The notes: generated from the letters alone by a model not told the origin. 64,000 nt of DNA from Sulfotelmatobacter sp049792875 (GCA_049792875.1 JBARBI010000014.1:1-64000), one strand, 5' to 3'; positions 38,021-46,325 are shown, counted from the first letter of the stretch. Made by a program: numbers and translations.

Positions 38021-38105
38021 CTGATTGTTGATGGATGATTGAACAGCCACTCGGTTGAATGGTGCTTCGTCTGTTTTTCAATCAGCACTCAAAATCAACA
38101 ATCAG
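38021..38105. repeat. Inverted repeat of the AATCAACAATC family between MBL and ribF
   Basis: CTGATTGTTGAT (38021-38032) and ATCAACAATCAG (38094-38105) are perfect 12-bp inverted arms separated by 61 bases. Related words TTCTTGATTG and CAATCAGCACTC flank the arms. The same AATCAACAATC motif recurs near 41.4, 41.8 and 52.8 kb. It may terminate or stabilise transcripts. Confidence 0.65.
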
Positions 38106-38143
38106 CCATGGACCGGATCTAGCCAACCTCGCACAGGCAATCC

Positions 38144-39109
38144 ATGCAGGTTTTTTACAAACTCGACGATGTCCCTGCCAACTTCGGCCCGGCGCTGGTC
38201 AGCGTAGGCAATTTTGACGGCGTGCACCGGGCGCATTCGCACGTCTTGCGGGAAATCGTCTTGCGGGCCCGAGACCATCAGGCCCGTTCGGTGGCCGTGA
38301 CCTTTGAGCCGCATCCGACACGGATTCTTCGGCCGGAGGCAGGATTGAAACTGCTTACGCCGACTCCAGAGAAACTGCGGTTGCTGGAGAGCACCGGAGT
38401 CGACGCCGTGCTGCTGCTTCCCTTTGGGCGTGATCTCTCGTTGATGACTCCGCGACAGTTTGCCGAGCGGATTCTTAAGAAAAAACTCCATGCCCGCGAA
38501 GTGCACGAAGGCTTTAATTTCCGTTTTGGCCATAAGGCGGCGGGCGACATGAATTTACTGGCCGAACTCGGACGCGAGATGGGATTCGAGGTCAAGGTTT
38601 ATCCCGAGATGACCCTGCGCGGTGAAACCGTGTCGAGCAGCCAGATTCGCAAGTTGCTCACTGCGGGCCGCGTCAGTCGGGCGCGGCATCTGCTGGCGCG
38701 CCCATTCTGCATTCTGGGAACACCCGGACGGGGACGCGGCTACGGATCAAAATACACGGTGCCAACCATCAACCTCGCGCGCTACGAAGAACTGGTGCCC
38801 CAGGACGGCGTCTACATCACTTGGACTCGTGTGGGGACGGAGCGGTTCGATTCGGTGACGAATGTGGGCAATCGTCCGACCTTCGGTGCAGAATTGTTCG
38901 CCATTGAAACCCACCTGCTGAACTTCCATCCCATCGGACTGCTCCCCGAGACGGAAGTTGAGATCTGTTTCCTGGAGCGACTGCGGGATGAAATCAAGTT
39001 TCCATCGGTGGACGCTCTGCGCGAGCAGATTGCGCGGGATGTGAAAAAAGCGCGGCGCTATTTTCATTTGCTGCGAAGGGTAAGCGGACAGGCGTACGCC
39101 TCCCCTTAA
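38144..39109 (+). CDS. ribF: Bifunctional riboflavin kinase/FAD synthetase
   Basis: Makes FMN and FAD from riboflavin and ATP. Length 321 is typical. The FAD synthetase N-terminal domain has GNFDGVHRAHSHVL with the nucleotide-binding His pair, and HPTRILRP. The kinase C-terminal domain starts near ILGTPGRGRGYGSKYTVPTINL and includes TNVGNRPTF and ETHLLNF. Its end overlaps the convergent PstS-like gene by 4 bp. No FMN riboswitch was recognised upstream. Confidence 0.95.
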   Translation: MQVFYKLDDVPANFGPALVSVGNFDGVHRAHSHVLREIVLRARDHQARSVAVTFEPHPTRILRPEAGLKLLTPTPEKLRLLESTGVDAVLLLPFGRDLSLMTPRQFAERILKKKLHAREVHEGFNFRFGHKAAGDMNLLAELGREMGFEVKVYPEMTLRGETVSSSQIRKLLTAGRVSRARHLLARPFCILGTPGRGRGYGSKYTVPTINLARYEELVPQDGVYITWTRVGTERFDSVTNVGNRPTFGAELFAIETHLLNFHPIGLLPETEVEICFLERLRDEIKFPSVDALREQIARDVKKARRYFHLLRRVSGQAYASP

Positions 39110-39549
39110 TGAGGCAAATAGCCAAACTCCATGGGGAGTTTGCCGTCGACGTGCACCACATTGACGCTGTTATCGATGGAGTGGACCTCGATCAGCCCGA
39201 TCGCGCCCGGTTCGGTCTGCACCTGTTTGAGAACGTCAGCGTCGGTGTCCTCAAACAAGATCGAATCTTTGTGCGCGCCCACAAAGCTCTTCCACTCGGC
39301 GGCGGACATCTTGTTCAGGCGCTGCAGAGTCTCGGTTTCGCCGGCAGAATCTCGGTGGAGCACCAGGACGATACTCTTACCGTCAGGCCACTTCTTGATC
39401 TCCCCACGAACAATTCTCGCCAGGTGAGCGGAAGTGAGGTTTTCAACCGCGTTGTCTTTGTTGACGATCACGGCCGTGTGGTGTGCGAAACAGGGTGTGA
39501 GGCACACGGAAAGAAACCCGAGCACATAAATCGCGGAGCGGACTCTCAT
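39106..39549 (-). CDS. Small PstS-like periplasmic binding protein
   Basis: Exported protein of 147 residues, a short version of phosphate ABC transporter substrate-binding proteins. Signal peptide ends near residue 22 (CFAHH). LARIVRGEIKKWPDGKSIVLVLHRDSAGETE and TEPGAIGLIEV match the PstS-like fold. The family members of this size are seen alone, without transporter genes, and their ligand is unknown. No pst genes are nearby. The convergent overlap with ribF is 4 bp. Confidence 0.75.
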   Translation of the reverse strand: MRVRSAIYVLGFLSVCLTPCFAHHTAVIVNKDNAVENLTSAHLARIVRGEIKKWPDGKSIVLVLHRDSAGETETLQRLNKMSAAEWKSFVGAHKDSILFEDTDADVLKQVQTEPGAIGLIEVHSIDNSVNVVHVDGKLPMEFGYLPH

Positions 39550-39717
39550 CGCCTAAACCTCGAAAATATCTTGGGGGGATAGTCCAAGCCTAGCGGACTA
39601 TCCCTAGGCACGTTGTCAAAAACAAGCAACCCGCCGCACCGAAGTAATGGGGGAGCAACTGCGTGGAACCGGGCTCGCTCAGGGCAGGCTAGCCGACGGC
39701 ACTGTAACAGTTCATGC

Positions 39718-40704
39718 TCACTCGATCGGATCGACGACGACCGATTCCTGATCGACGGCTCCCCGCCTTGGTAGCTGCACAATCACAATCGCCGACAGGA
39801 CCAGAACAATCCCCACAGTCTGGATGGGTTGCAGGCCTTCCCCCAACAACCCAGCCGCCAGCAGGATCGAGAATACGGGCTCCAGGCAACTAGCGATGAT
39901 TGCTCGCGTCGGCTCGAGATGCTGCAGGCCCAGGAAGTAGAGCGAGAACGACCCGAGCACCGAAATCATGGAGAATACGAACAGGAATCCCCATTGCGCG
40001 GGCGCATAGTGCGCGGCTAGAACCTTCCACGGAGGATTCACGAACAACCAGAAGCCTGAGGCGGAGATCAGTGTCCAGACCAGGACGCGCCAGCGGTCGT
40101 GGCGGGCCAGAATGCGGTGTCCGCCAACGTTGTAGAACGCGAACGAGAACGACGCCAGCAGCGCGGCGAGGAAGCCGTAGGAGTCGAGACGGAGAGGAGT
40201 GGATTTTGCGCCCAGGATTCCGATGGTCAGTGCGATCCCTGCAATCGCGACACCTACCGCGGCGATTTTCTGAAAAGACAGTTTTTGTTGTCCGCGGGCG
40301 ACCACGTACAGCAGCACCCATACCGGCGCCGTGTATTGCACGATGATGGCGATAGCGACGCTCGTCTTCTGGATGGCGACGTAATAGAAATAGTTCGACG
40401 CAGCCACACCGAGCATCCCCAGCACGAGGCACTGGATGAGATCGGGCGTGGGCAGCTTAATGCGTTGCCAGCCCCGGCGGCCCACCAACAGTGGAAGCAA
40501 CACCAGCAGAGAGAACGAGGTTCGTGTCTGCGACAAAATGAGCGGATCGATGGGGTGCAGGACTTCTCCGCTCAAGGGCAATTTGCCGGTGAACACGGCG
40601 CGCCCGAGAGCGGCGGAGACTCCCCAGAGAAACGCCGCAGACCCGATGAAGAAATATCCGCGTAGGGGATGAGGAGTGCTTCGACTGGTATCAGCAGGGT
40701 TCAG
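39718..40704 (-). CDS. EamA/DMT family transporter
   Basis: Inner-membrane transporter with ten helices in two EamA repeats, about 328 residues. Reading upstream of the GTG at 40596, the first helix (GYFFIGSAAFLWGVSAALGR) is conserved and in frame, so the real start lies upstream. A stop at 40708-40710 limits it, and the CTG at 40704-40702 overlaps the glutaredoxin stop as CTGA, which suits a coupled start. Family members export amino acids or metabolites; substrate is unknown. It ends VQLPRRGAVDQESVVVDPIE. Third or fourth gene of the four-helix-bundle-OsmC-Grx-EamA transcript. Confidence 0.78.
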   Translation of the reverse strand: MNPADTSRSTPHPLRGYFFIGSAAFLWGVSAALGRAVFTGKLPLSGEVLHPIDPLILSQTRTSFSLLVLLPLLVGRRGWQRIKLPTPDLIQCLVLGMLGVAASNYFYYVAIQKTSVAIAIIVQYTAPVWVLLYVVARGQQKLSFQKIAAVGVAIAGIALTIGILGAKSTPLRLDSYGFLAALLASFSFAFYNVGGHRILARHDRWRVLVWTLISASGFWLFVNPPWKVLAAHYAPAQWGFLFVFSMISVLGSFSLYFLGLQHLEPTRAIIASCLEPVFSILLAAGLLGEGLQPIQTVGIVLVLSAIVIVQLPRRGAVDQESVVVDPIE

Positions 40705-40979
40705 GATTCAGTCACCGAGTCCGATGATGGGGCCGAATCGAGGAACTGGTCAAGACGCACGGGATCAAAGCCGACAATCACGTCCGGTGTTTCTCCGGAA
40801 AAGATCACGAGCGTCGGAGTTTCGCTGCTGTCGTGTTCCTCAGTCATTTCGCGACGAGCTTCGCGGTCGGTGCTGATGTCGCGTTCTTCGAATGCGATTT
40901 CTTTGGCCTCGAGGAACACCTTCATCAGTTCGCAGGAGAGGCAGCCGGGCTGGGTGAAGAGCACTACGCGGGTCGTCAT
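40701..40979 (-). CDS. Glutaredoxin-like thioredoxin-fold protein
   Basis: Short thioredoxin-fold protein of 92 residues with the redox pair Cys13 and Cys16 in QPGCLSCELMK. The cis-Pro block is SSETPTLVIF. It should reduce disulfides or glutathione mixed disulfides, or act with OsmC. It begins directly after the OsmC stop and its own stop overlaps the EamA start, so all are co-transcribed. Compact size fits a single-domain Grx; the substrate is not known. Confidence 0.82.
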   Translation of the reverse strand: MTTRVVLFTQPGCLSCELMKVFLEAKEIAFEERDISTDREARREMTEEHDSSETPTLVIFSGETPDVIVGFDPVRLDQFLDSAPSSDSVTES

Positions 40980-41381
40980 CTATTCCGTCAATTCGATCTT
41001 GGAGGTGATCTTCGCAGTCTTTCCCAGCATGGCTGAGACCGAGCAATATTTTTCTTTCGAAAGGCGAACGGCGTCTTCCACCGCCTTGTGAGAGACCTTC
41101 CCAGCGATGCGATAGACGAGGCTGATTTCTGTGTACACGGCCGGATAGCCCGTTGCACGCTCGCCACTGGCACTGACCTCCAGCCTGGTGAACGGCTCGC
41201 GCTTCTTGCGCAGAATGCCCACTACATCGGAAGCGGTGCAGCCGCAGAGAGCGATCAGCACCAGTTCCATCGGCGTGTTGGCGGTCTTCTCGGTCGCGGT
41301 GTCCATCACGATGGCGTGATGGGAACTGGCTTCGCCGAGGTAACGCTCGTTGTCGGCCCAGATTGCTCTAGCGGTGATCAC
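40980..41381 (-). CDS. OsmC family peroxiredoxin
   Basis: Peroxiredoxin-like protein of 133 residues that reduces organic hydroperoxides in oxidative or osmotic stress. The reactive cysteine is Cys48 in CGCTASDV and the second is Cys113 in EKYCSVSAML, the normal OsmC pair. The following gene is a glutaredoxin, which could reduce it. The start overlaps the stop of the four-helix-bundle gene (ATGA at 41378-41381), giving a translationally coupled redox operon. Confidence 0.9.
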   Translation of the reverse strand: MITARAIWADNERYLGEASSHHAIVMDTATEKTANTPMELVLIALCGCTASDVVGILRKKREPFTRLEVSASGERATGYPAVYTEISLVYRIAGKVSHKAVEDAVRLSKEKYCSVSAMLGKTAKITSKIELTE

Positions 41382-41788
41382 GATACCTTCCTGTGAGAAA
41401 TTGTTAATTGCGAATTGTTGATTGCTAATTGAACCCGCTTCTTAGCGGTAGTTCGGGATGCATTGAAACTCGCGACCCGTTGGTTCGCCTCCGACTTGAG
41501 CTCCTTCAATTTGGACTCGGGGACCAGCCCCGCGTCAACCAGTAGTTCCAGCCAGAACGCCGACTCGTCAGCGTCCTCGATCACGATTGCGAGTTTCGTC
41601 AAAAACTCTGACTTCGAACGAGCCCTGCACACAGCCCTGTAGTTGGCTGCCACGGACATTCCCGAACGCAAGAGCTGGTGAGAAATGATTCGTCCTTCCG
41701 CACCGGGTGGACGAGACCGAATGACCCGGATGATGCGCAAAGCAAACTGCTTTGTGCGATTCTTGAGATCTTCCGCCTGATGTTCCAA
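41378..41788 (-). CDS. Four-helix bundle protein of the 23S rRNA intervening-sequence family
   Basis: Small helical protein of 136 residues. The family pattern is present: opening LKNRTKQFALRIIRVI, then LLRSGMSVAANYRAVCRARSKSEFLTKLAIVIEDADESAFWLELL, as four amphipathic helices. This is the S23/IVP-type four-helix bundle, related in fold to Avd of diversity-generating retroelements. The role of such proteins is poorly known. The last 15 or so residues (VQLAINNSQLTISHRK-like) are encoded by the adjacent repeat at 41398-41436 and are probably a fortuitous extension. A second, inverted repeat copy lies just before its start. No reverse transcriptase is nearby. Confidence 0.8.
   Translation of the reverse strand: MEHQAEDLKNRTKQFALRIIRVIRSRPPGAEGRIISHQLLRSGMSVAANYRAVCRARSKSEFLTKLAIVIEDADESAFWLELLVDAGLVPESKLKELKSEANQRVASFNASRTTAKKRVQLAINNSQLTISHRKVS
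41398..41436. repeat. AATTGTTGATT-type repeat at the 3' end of the four-helix-bundle gene
   Basis: Sequence at 41398-41436 reads as alternating TTGTTAATTG, TTGTTGATTG and CTAATTG words. It lies inside the last codons of the four-helix-bundle gene and supplies its C-terminal residues. It is the same family as the elements near 38.0 and 52.8 kb, and is in inverse orientation to the copy at 41801-41830. Confidence 0.6.
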
Positions 41789-41800
41789 TCGCGATCTCCA

Positions 41801-41830
41801 ATCAACAATCAGAAATCAACAATCAACAAT
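41801..41830. repeat. AATCAACAATC-type repeat upstream of the four-helix-bundle gene
   Basis: The stretch from about 41801 has AATCAACAATC in several copies with CAGAAATCAAC between them. It sits 10-40 bases upstream of the four-helix-bundle start, opposite in orientation to the copy at the gene's other end, so the gene lies between inverted copies. Confidence 0.6.
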
Positions 41831-41867
41831 GTCGCCCATATTTGTCTGTGACGGATGTCACAAGCCC

Positions 41868-43298
41868 CTATCTCCGGTTATCCGTGCTGGGTTCTGGGTG
41901 AATCAGGACGCGGAATAACTCGGGCGCGTCTTGTTTGAAACGGATTTCCAACTCAGTCTGAATGTCGTGCACGCGCGCCAGAGAAAGATCGTCCGACAGC
42001 GTGCAATGGCAGGAGATGTACATGCGCCCCCGGACGCGCTTGATGACGAAATCGTGGACGTCGAGGACCTCGGGAAACTGCGAGGCCACCGCTTTTAAGC
42101 GATGCTCGAGTTCGGCGTCGCTGACCACTTCTTCCGGCTTTTCGATGGTGGCCGGTTCGCTCTCTATGTGGGTAAGGATGTCGGCGATTTCGGGAACATC
42201 GCGACGCATATCCGCTTCGAGTTCGGTGACCTGGTCGTGGGCGTTTTTCAGCGTCATACGCTCGTCGAGTTCGACGTGCTGCTCCACGTGCAATCGCCCG
42301 GCGAAGTCCTGCACGCTGACGTCGTGCACGTTGAGGTTTTTGTGCGTCGCCACGGCGCGGATGCGATCGAAGATATTCTCCGAACGTTGCGCCCGGGGAA
42401 GGGGCTGCACGGTCACGTCCGCATCGGGCAGGACACGGTGAACCGCCTCGGAAACGGCGGCGGCCAACTGGCCGGAGCGCTGAAAAGTGACGGTCCGCGC
42501 AAGTCCAACCGCGAGATCGGCGAAGTAGCGGTTCCCGGCCCGGCGGATTCGTATCCGGTCGACCTCGAGAACGCCGTCCACCCGCAAGACCGCGTCGTAT
42601 ATCTGGGATCGAACCCCCGGGGGAGCGGCATCCAGCAAAGCGTCAATCGTCCGGCGCGCCAGGCGCCAGCTCACGGAAACCACAACACCGGCCACGAAAA
42701 GCGCTGCAATCGGATCGGAGTCGCGCAGCCACTCGATGCGATACGTGCGGCCGATGAGAACCAGTGCGAGTCCGAGCACAACTACGCCAGCGGACCAGAT
42801 GTCGGTGGAGAAGTGGAGCGCGTCTGCTTCGAGCGCCTGACTGTCGTACTTGGTGGCAATGCGTCCGAGAACTCGCGAGCGCCACCAGTCCAGTCCCATC
42901 GAGAAAACCATCACGGCAAACGCCGCAATCGACGGTTCGATCTCAATGCGGCGAACAAAAAGGCGCAACGCCGCTTCATATATGATCCACGCGCAGGTAA
43001 GCAGGAGCAGGCCAGTTTCAACAAACGCGGAGAAGTTCTCGATTTTGCCGTGACCGTATTGATGATCGGCGTCGGCGGGTTTGTCGGAGACTCCGACAGA
43101 GAAAAAAGTGAGTAGCGAAGCGATCAAATCGAGCCCGGAGTGCGCCGCTTCCGAAAGAATGCCGAGGCTCCCGGTGCTGACTCCGACCACAATCTTCAAC
43201 CCGGTAATGACCACCGCGGCCAGGACAGAGTTTCCGGCGGCCGAGCGCTTCTCGGCTCGCATCAACTCCGACGAAGATATGGCCGGGTTTCCCGACAT
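41868..43298 (-). CDS. Cation diffusion facilitator with three C-terminal domains
   Basis: Membrane metal exporter of 476 residues. Six helices span about residues 15-205, with metal-site motifs HSGLD in the second and HFSTD in the fifth helix region, and YGHGKIENFSAFVET as the cytoplasmic loop signature. A normal CDF has one C-terminal ferredoxin-like domain and about 300 residues; here about 265 residues follow the last helix, divided into three repeats beginning near VRSQIYDAVLRVDGVLEVD, IFDRIRAVATHKNLNVHDV and LEHRLKAVASQFPEVLDVHDF. The metal is not clear (Zn, Fe, Mn are all possible). The frame is open upstream to 43775, but that part is not protein-like; ATG 43298 is the start. Confidence 0.88.
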   Translation of the reverse strand: MSGNPAISSSELMRAEKRSAAGNSVLAAVVITGLKIVVGVSTGSLGILSEAAHSGLDLIASLLTFFSVGVSDKPADADHQYGHGKIENFSAFVETGLLLLTCAWIIYEAALRLFVRRIEIEPSIAAFAVMVFSMGLDWWRSRVLGRIATKYDSQALEADALHFSTDIWSAGVVVLGLALVLIGRTYRIEWLRDSDPIAALFVAGVVVSVSWRLARRTIDALLDAAPPGVRSQIYDAVLRVDGVLEVDRIRIRRAGNRYFADLAVGLARTVTFQRSGQLAAAVSEAVHRVLPDADVTVQPLPRAQRSENIFDRIRAVATHKNLNVHDVSVQDFAGRLHVEQHVELDERMTLKNAHDQVTELEADMRRDVPEIADILTHIESEPATIEKPEEVVSDAELEHRLKAVASQFPEVLDVHDFVIKRVRGRMYISCHCTLSDDLSLARVHDIQTELEIRFKQDAPELFRVLIHPEPSTDNRR

Positions 43299-43454
43299 GC
43301 AGGAATTATCGCCGCTGCCACCGCAAACCGCCAAGCAAATCGCGGCGACAAGTCCTCGAATGGAGCGAAACAGGGGAAAACGACCCGCTTGTGCTAGGAT
43401 TTGTTGCTTGGCAATTTCAACTGCCTGAAGGACCAATCCTGGAGGGAATGCGTT

Positions 43455-44645
43455 ATGCGTAAGAGTTGGCTGATGTGTGTTTTGTTGGGCACGCTGGCCT
43501 GGGGGCAAGCCACACCGGGCAACCCTCCCCCGGCACAACCGGCCCAGGTTCCGGCGGACACTTCTGCGACGGTTCCGCCGGAGGCGGCGGTGATCACCGT
43601 CAATGGAGTATGTCCGGCTCAGCCTAAGGCCGCAGCCATGGGAACTGCAGCGAAGCCCGCGACCGACGCCCAGGCTCCAGCGGCAAAGACGCCGCCGGCG
43701 GATTGCAAGACAGTCATCACCAAGGCAGAATTTGAGAAGCTCGCCAACGGCGTCGCCCCCAGCGTGACTCCTCAACTGAAAAAACAGCTGGCGAGTGTTT
43801 TGCCCCGCTTGATCGCAATGTCAAACGCAGCCAGAGAGCAAGGCCTGGACAAGACTCCACAGTTCCAAGAGACGCTCAAATTCGCGGAGATGCAAATCCT
43901 GACCAACGAACTGCAGCGCAACATCCAGGAAGAGGCAGGAAAGGTTCCGCAGCAGGATATCGAGCAATATTACAAGGAAAATGCTGCGGCCTTTGAGCAA
44001 TTCAACCTGGACCGGCTGTTTGTACCACGCACCAAGCAAGGCGAAGACGACGCCAAGGATGAAGAAGACGAGAAGGATGAAAAACTGAGCGACGAAGCGA
44101 AGAAGGCAAAGGGAGCCCGAGAGAAGGCCAAGGCTGACGAAGCTGTGCAGGCGATGGCCAAGCTGGCCGAAACCTTACGGGCCCGAGCCGCGGCCGGAGA
44201 GGACTTCGCGAAGTTGCAAAAGGAAGCGTTCGAAGCCGCCGGAATGAAGATTGAATCTCCGACGGTGAATCTGCCCAGCGTGCGCCGGACCGGCCTGCCG
44301 ACGGCACATGCCGGCGTGTTCGACTTGAAGCCCGGCGACGTTTCGCAAGTCATCAGCGATTCGGGCGGCCACTACGTTTACAAGGTCAACAGCAAGACGG
44401 AGATGACGCTCGACCAGGCGACGAGTGAAATCCACAGCAAGCTGCAAAACGATCGGACCCGTGAAATGATGGACAAGGTAAACGGATCTTTCAAAGTAGA
44501 GACCAACGAGATGTACTTTGGTCCAGGCGGAGCTAGTGCGCCGCCGCCGCGCCTTCCGCATCCACGACCGGGCCCCTCAACCGCTCCGGCGGCTCAGCCG
44601 CAAACACCGCCTTCGGCGCAACCTCCGGCTCCGAAACCAAACTGA
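43455..44645 (+). CDS. Periplasmic PpiC/SurA-type peptidyl-prolyl isomerase
   Basis: Exported foldase of 396 residues. Signal peptide at 1-18 (LGTLAWGQ). A short Ala/Pro-rich linker is followed by a SurA-like helical segment (PSVTPQLKKQLASVLPRLI onward), an Asp/Glu/Lys-rich insertion (about 195-225), and a PpiC domain including LPSVRRTGLPTAHAGVFDLKPGDVSQVI. The C-terminus is Pro/Ala-rich. It should help fold outer-membrane or secreted proteins. The TGATG junction (44643-44647) couples it to the epimerase gene. Start ATG 43455 is preceded by GGAGGG. Confidence 0.87.
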   Translation: MRKSWLMCVLLGTLAWGQATPGNPPPAQPAQVPADTSATVPPEAAVITVNGVCPAQPKAAAMGTAAKPATDAQAPAAKTPPADCKTVITKAEFEKLANGVAPSVTPQLKKQLASVLPRLIAMSNAAREQGLDKTPQFQETLKFAEMQILTNELQRNIQEEAGKVPQQDIEQYYKENAAAFEQFNLDRLFVPRTKQGEDDAKDEEDEKDEKLSDEAKKAKGAREKAKADEAVQAMAKLAETLRARAAAGEDFAKLQKEAFEAAGMKIESPTVNLPSVRRTGLPTAHAGVFDLKPGDVSQVISDSGGHYVYKVNSKTEMTLDQATSEIHSKLQNDRTREMMDKVNGSFKVETNEMYFGPGGASAPPPRLPHPRPGPSTAPAAQPQTPPSAQPPAPKPN

Positions 44646-45706
44646 TGGCCAAACCTGTCGTCGTTGTAACCGGTGTGTCGGGCAATCTGGGTTCCAGGCT
44701 ACTGCCGTTGCTGGGCAGTTACTCGGTGATTGGGGTGGACATGAGTCCGCCCCAAGCCGACTCCGAGTTGCAATTTGAGCGCATGGACCTGGGCGTCGAA
44801 TCGTCTGCCCGAGCGTTGCATGAACTGCTGCGCGATACCCATGCCTATGCCGTGATTCACCTGGCGTTCGTGATTGATCCCGTCCGTACGGGCGTGGTGG
44901 ACCTGGAGCGCATGTGGCAGATCAACGTAGCGGGGACGGCGCGAGTGATGGAAGCGGTCACTGAGGCCAATCGCACAACGGATGACGGAGTGAAGCAGTT
45001 TATCTTTCCCAGCAGCGTCTCCGCATACGGGCCCAACCTGCCGGCGCCGGCGACGGAAGATTCAGTGCTGGGAGCGCACACGCTGCCCTATGCCATTCAT
45101 AAGAAGCAGTCGGATGAGGTCGTACAAACGCGTTCGCATGCCCTGCGCGGGTGCAGCGTGTATATTCTGCGGCCGCATATCTTTGCAGGCGCCACCGTCG
45201 AGAACTACCTGATGGGGGCGTTCCGCGGAACGCCCAATGGCAAAAGCGCCCGGGCCGAAAAAATGCGCAGAGCAGGCAAGCGACTGCCCTGCATGTTCCC
45301 GCGCGGCCAGCAGTACCTCGACAACAAGATTCAGTTTATCCATGTTGACGACATGGCACGGCTCCTTCAGCATATTCTGCAGCGCGAGCCGGAGCCGCAG
45401 CGGCTCACGGTGCTGAACGTTGCCGGCCGTGGCGAACCTCTGACCTTCGGACGTTGCGTCGAAATGGCGCGAGCCAAACTGGTACGCGTCCCCGGAAAGT
45501 GGGCGATGCGGCAGATTTTGAAATTCCTCTGGAAGAGGAAGATTTCCGCCATTCCGCCCGAGGCCGTTCCTTACATGACCGGGGAGTACATCATGAATAC
45601 CGATCGCTTGCACCGTTTTCTGGGCCCGGAGTATGAGCATGTGATCCGCTATACCATTGCCGAGGCCTTCGCAGATTCCTTTCGCCGCGATTCCGTCACG
45701 CGTTGA
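44645..45706 (+). CDS. NAD-dependent epimerase/dehydratase (extended SDR)
   Basis: Extended short-chain dehydrogenase of 353 residues. The Rossmann glycine motif is VVTGVSGNLGSRLLPLLG. Catalytic residues: Ser in PSSVSAYG near residue 124 and Tyr-xxx-Lys in YAIHKKQ near 148. This is the NDP-sugar epimerase pattern. Substrate not known; many close relatives act on NDP-sugars or flavonoid-like ketones. It starts within the stop of the PpiC gene. Its last 58 bases overlap the convergent DoxX gene. Confidence 0.87.
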   Translation: MAKPVVVVTGVSGNLGSRLLPLLGSYSVIGVDMSPPQADSELQFERMDLGVESSARALHELLRDTHAYAVIHLAFVIDPVRTGVVDLERMWQINVAGTARVMEAVTEANRTTDDGVKQFIFPSSVSAYGPNLPAPATEDSVLGAHTLPYAIHKKQSDEVVQTRSHALRGCSVYILRPHIFAGATVENYLMGAFRGTPNGKSARAEKMRRAGKRLPCMFPRGQQYLDNKIQFIHVDDMARLLQHILQREPEPQRLTVLNVAGRGEPLTFGRCVEMARAKLVRVPGKWAMRQILKFLWKRKISAIPPEAVPYMTGEYIMNTDRLHRFLGPEYEHVIRYTIAEAFADSFRRDSVTR

Positions 45707-46194
45707 TATCTTCTCTCGTGTTTTCGCTGGCTGGAGAGCGCGTCCAAAGACCATCTCCCCGGACCGTTGATCATCAAGAAAGCGGTTGTCAGCAGTTGTG
45801 CGTACTCGGAACGGACCTCGTGCAGTACAGCCCACATTCCTACCTTGGGCGGGACTGCGGGAAGAGGCAGCGGGGAAGTACCCAGGTATAGCGAGATCTT
45901 GGTCGAAAGGATGGCCACGATCATCTCGAAAATGAACGGAACCGCGATCAGGCGAGTCATCCAACCGGTGAGCAGGAGCAGTCCGCCAACGATTTCAAGG
46001 CACGCCACAAAGTCGGTCGTAAAGTGTGGCAGGGGCATGCCGAGTTTGGTAAAACGGCCGATTCCCTGGTTTGCGTAGACAAATTTCAGGATTCCCTCCC
46101 ACAAAAAAACGCCTCCTGCCATTAAGCGCAGGACGATTGTAGACTTTGGTCCGTCGGTAGGTGGATTCGTGAGCCAAGCCAAAACACTTTTCAT
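45649..46194 (-). CDS. DoxX family membrane protein
   Basis: Four-helix membrane protein of about 181 residues. LRLMAGGVFLWEGILKFVY and GRFTKLGMPLPHFTTDFVACLEIVGGLLLLTGWMTRL are DoxX-family features. Members occur with quinol oxidases or alone, some supporting redox stress resistance. ATG 46194 gives the usual short lead; an open upstream extension to 46245 is unlikely. The stop is inside the epimerase coding sequence, so the two 3' ends overlap by 58 bases antisense, and the extra C-terminal residues are hydrophilic and likely a tail of low importance. Confidence 0.83.
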   Translation of the reverse strand: MKSVLAWLTNPPTDGPKSTIVLRLMAGGVFLWEGILKFVYANQGIGRFTKLGMPLPHFTTDFVACLEIVGGLLLLTGWMTRLIAVPFIFEMIVAILSTKISLYLGTSPLPLPAVPPKVGMWAVLHEVRSEYAQLLTTAFLMINGPGRWSLDALSSQRKHERRYQRVTESRRKESAKASAMV

Positions 46195-46264
46195 AATGCC
46201 TCCTGATATCGATATTCGCTTGCGCTGTTGTTTCCGCGCACCCAAATAACTGGAAAAATGCGTT

Positions 46265-46303
46265 TTTATTCCCTCAAGAATTTGCCACGGGTGAGGGAAT
46301 AAA
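46265..46303. promoter_or_regulatory. Perfect 11-bp inverted repeat upstream of the ECF sigma factor
   Basis: TTTATTCCCTC at 46265-46275 and GAGGGAATAAA at 46293-46303 are exact inverted arms around a 17-nt spacer. It lies 23 bases before the sigma ATG at 46326 and 71 after the DoxX start, in a divergent promoter. Inference: operator of a dimeric regulator, or an RNA hairpin in the sigma leader. Confidence 0.5.
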
Positions 46304-46325
46304 TTAGCGTGGAATCCGTTTACCT

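Noticed and set aside
37997..38143. FMN riboswitch upstream of ribF
   Set aside because: The sequence is dominated by repeat arms and shows no conserved RFN core.
41398..41830. Possible CRISPR array from the AATCAACAATC repeats
   Set aside because: Repeat units are too short and irregular and have no regularly sized spacers or cas genes.
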